Assembly (NCBI GenBank): GCA_030067055.1
Contig: JASJAL010000023.1
Coordinates: 1 to 15,076 of the forward strand
DNA from: Kiloniellales bacterium
GTDB taxonomy: Bacteria > Pseudomonadota > Alphaproteobacteria > Kiloniellales > JAKSBE01
DNA length: 15,076 nt
Direction of reading: 5' to 3'
This document shows, in pieces, positions 14,752 through 15,076 of the stretch (its first letter is position 1; the number at the start of each line of letters is the position of its first letter). A program made the position numbers and the translations under genes. Under the pieces are notes generated by a model. It worked only from the letters and a program-made list of their open reading frames with translations. It was not told the DNA's origin and ran no database searches.

Positions 14752-14760
14752 GCGCCAGGG
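14741..14760. terminator. hairpin across the stop codon of the 168-aa gene
   Basis: CCCTGGC (14741-14747) and GCCAGGG (14754-14760) are perfect 7-bp arms around CTGAGC, which contains the TGA stop (14749-14751). It sits between convergent genes, where a terminator is expected, but no T-run follows in either direction, so it is at best a weak or factor-aided terminator. Confidence 0.4.
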
Positions 14761-14791
14761 CGACAACGGATGGAGCCACCCGGCCGCACAG

Positions 14792-15076
14792 CTATTCGCC
14801 GGTCGGAAGCACGAAGATCTGGCCCGGATAGATCAGGTCCGGATTGCGGATCTGGTCCCTGTTCGCCTCGAAGATCATCGTATAGCGGTTACCCGTCCCG
14901 TATGCGCCGCGAGCGATCCGCCACAGGCTGTTGCCGGGCTGGACGATAAAGAACTCATCCTCCGGCAGTCGGGCAAGCAGTTCCGAACGCGACAGCGGTG
15001 TCTGGACCCGGGCGATGACCTTGCCCGTGGCATCGATCTGATCGATGCGCAGCTCGTGCAGTCCCGGCGCGAGAGC
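14792..15076 (-). CDS. LysM-domain protein, C-terminal part
   Basis: The last 94 residues of a protein whose 5' part lies beyond the window. FIVQPGNSLWRIARGAYGTG and NRYTMIFEANRDQIRNPDLI, then YPGQIFVLP, form a complete LysM repeat of about 50 residues near the C-terminus, the module that binds N-acetylglucosamine-containing peptidoglycan. Before it, LAPGLHELRIDQIDATGKVI resembles the end of an immunoglobulin-like beta domain, an arrangement often seen before a C-terminal LysM in alphaproteobacterial cell-wall proteins. The protein is probably periplasmic or envelope-associated, but its signal peptide and any catalytic domain are outside the window. Confidence 0.92.
   Translation of the reverse strand, partial: ALAPGLHELRIDQIDATGKVIARVQTPLSRSELLARLPEDEFFIVQPGNSLWRIARGAYGTGNRYTMIFEANRDQIRNPDLIYPGQIFVLPTGE

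Noticed and set aside
1..15076. CRISPR arrays, insertion sequences, tRNA or rRNA genes
   Set aside because: No regularly spaced repeats, transposase-like frames, terminal inverted repeats or RNA-gene hallmarks were seen by eye on either strand.

Overview
This GC-rich window has compact, tightly spaced genes, ATGA and TAG-ATG junctions, and a CheA-type HPt domain and phospholipid genes of alphaproteobacterial style. It most resembles a chromosomal segment of a free-living, probably flagellated member of the Alphaproteobacteria close to the Rhodospirillales; that placement is inference. I see no phage, IS, CRISPR, rRNA or tRNA signal.

Layout. 1-720 (-) is the N-terminal 240 residues of methylmalonate-semialdehyde dehydrogenase. 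819-1280 (+) is a stand-alone DUF123 (GIY-YIG-like) protein. 1288-2712 (+) is a two-gene unit: a small XRE regulator, whose start codon directly abuts a perfect 18-bp palindrome lying over the predicted -10 box, and a 339-aa protein I cannot assign. 2734-4077 (-) encodes two lipoproteins, the upstream one carrying six EF-hand-like calcium loops. 4238-6022 (-) is the highlight: one uninterrupted 594-residue frame joining an N-terminal CheA-P1-like histidine phosphotransfer (HPt) domain, with its His, to a complete ParB CTPase/DNA-binding protein through a 220-residue acidic Pro/Thr-rich linker. Upstream on the same strand are a doubtful 124-aa frame and an 82-aa lipoprotein, then an isolated FlgC-like flagellar rod protein (7016-7414).

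7534-12548 (+) is an efflux module: PadR-family regulator, membrane-fusion adaptor and RND pump, with an inverted-repeat operator candidate before padR and a possible 21-codon leader frame overlapping the adaptor start. Converging on it (12571-14046, -) is psd-pssA, which supplies phosphatidylserine and then phosphatidylethanolamine. The window ends with an unassigned 168-aa protein (+) and the C-terminal part of a LysM protein (-).

Functional modules: amino-acid/inositol catabolism (mmsA), envelope lipid synthesis (pssA, psd), multidrug-type efflux with a local regulator, several envelope lipoproteins, and two unusual units: the HPt-ParB fusion, which suggests phosphorelay input into a ParB-like DNA clamp, and the XRE plus unknown-protein pair with leaderless, apparently self-regulated expression.
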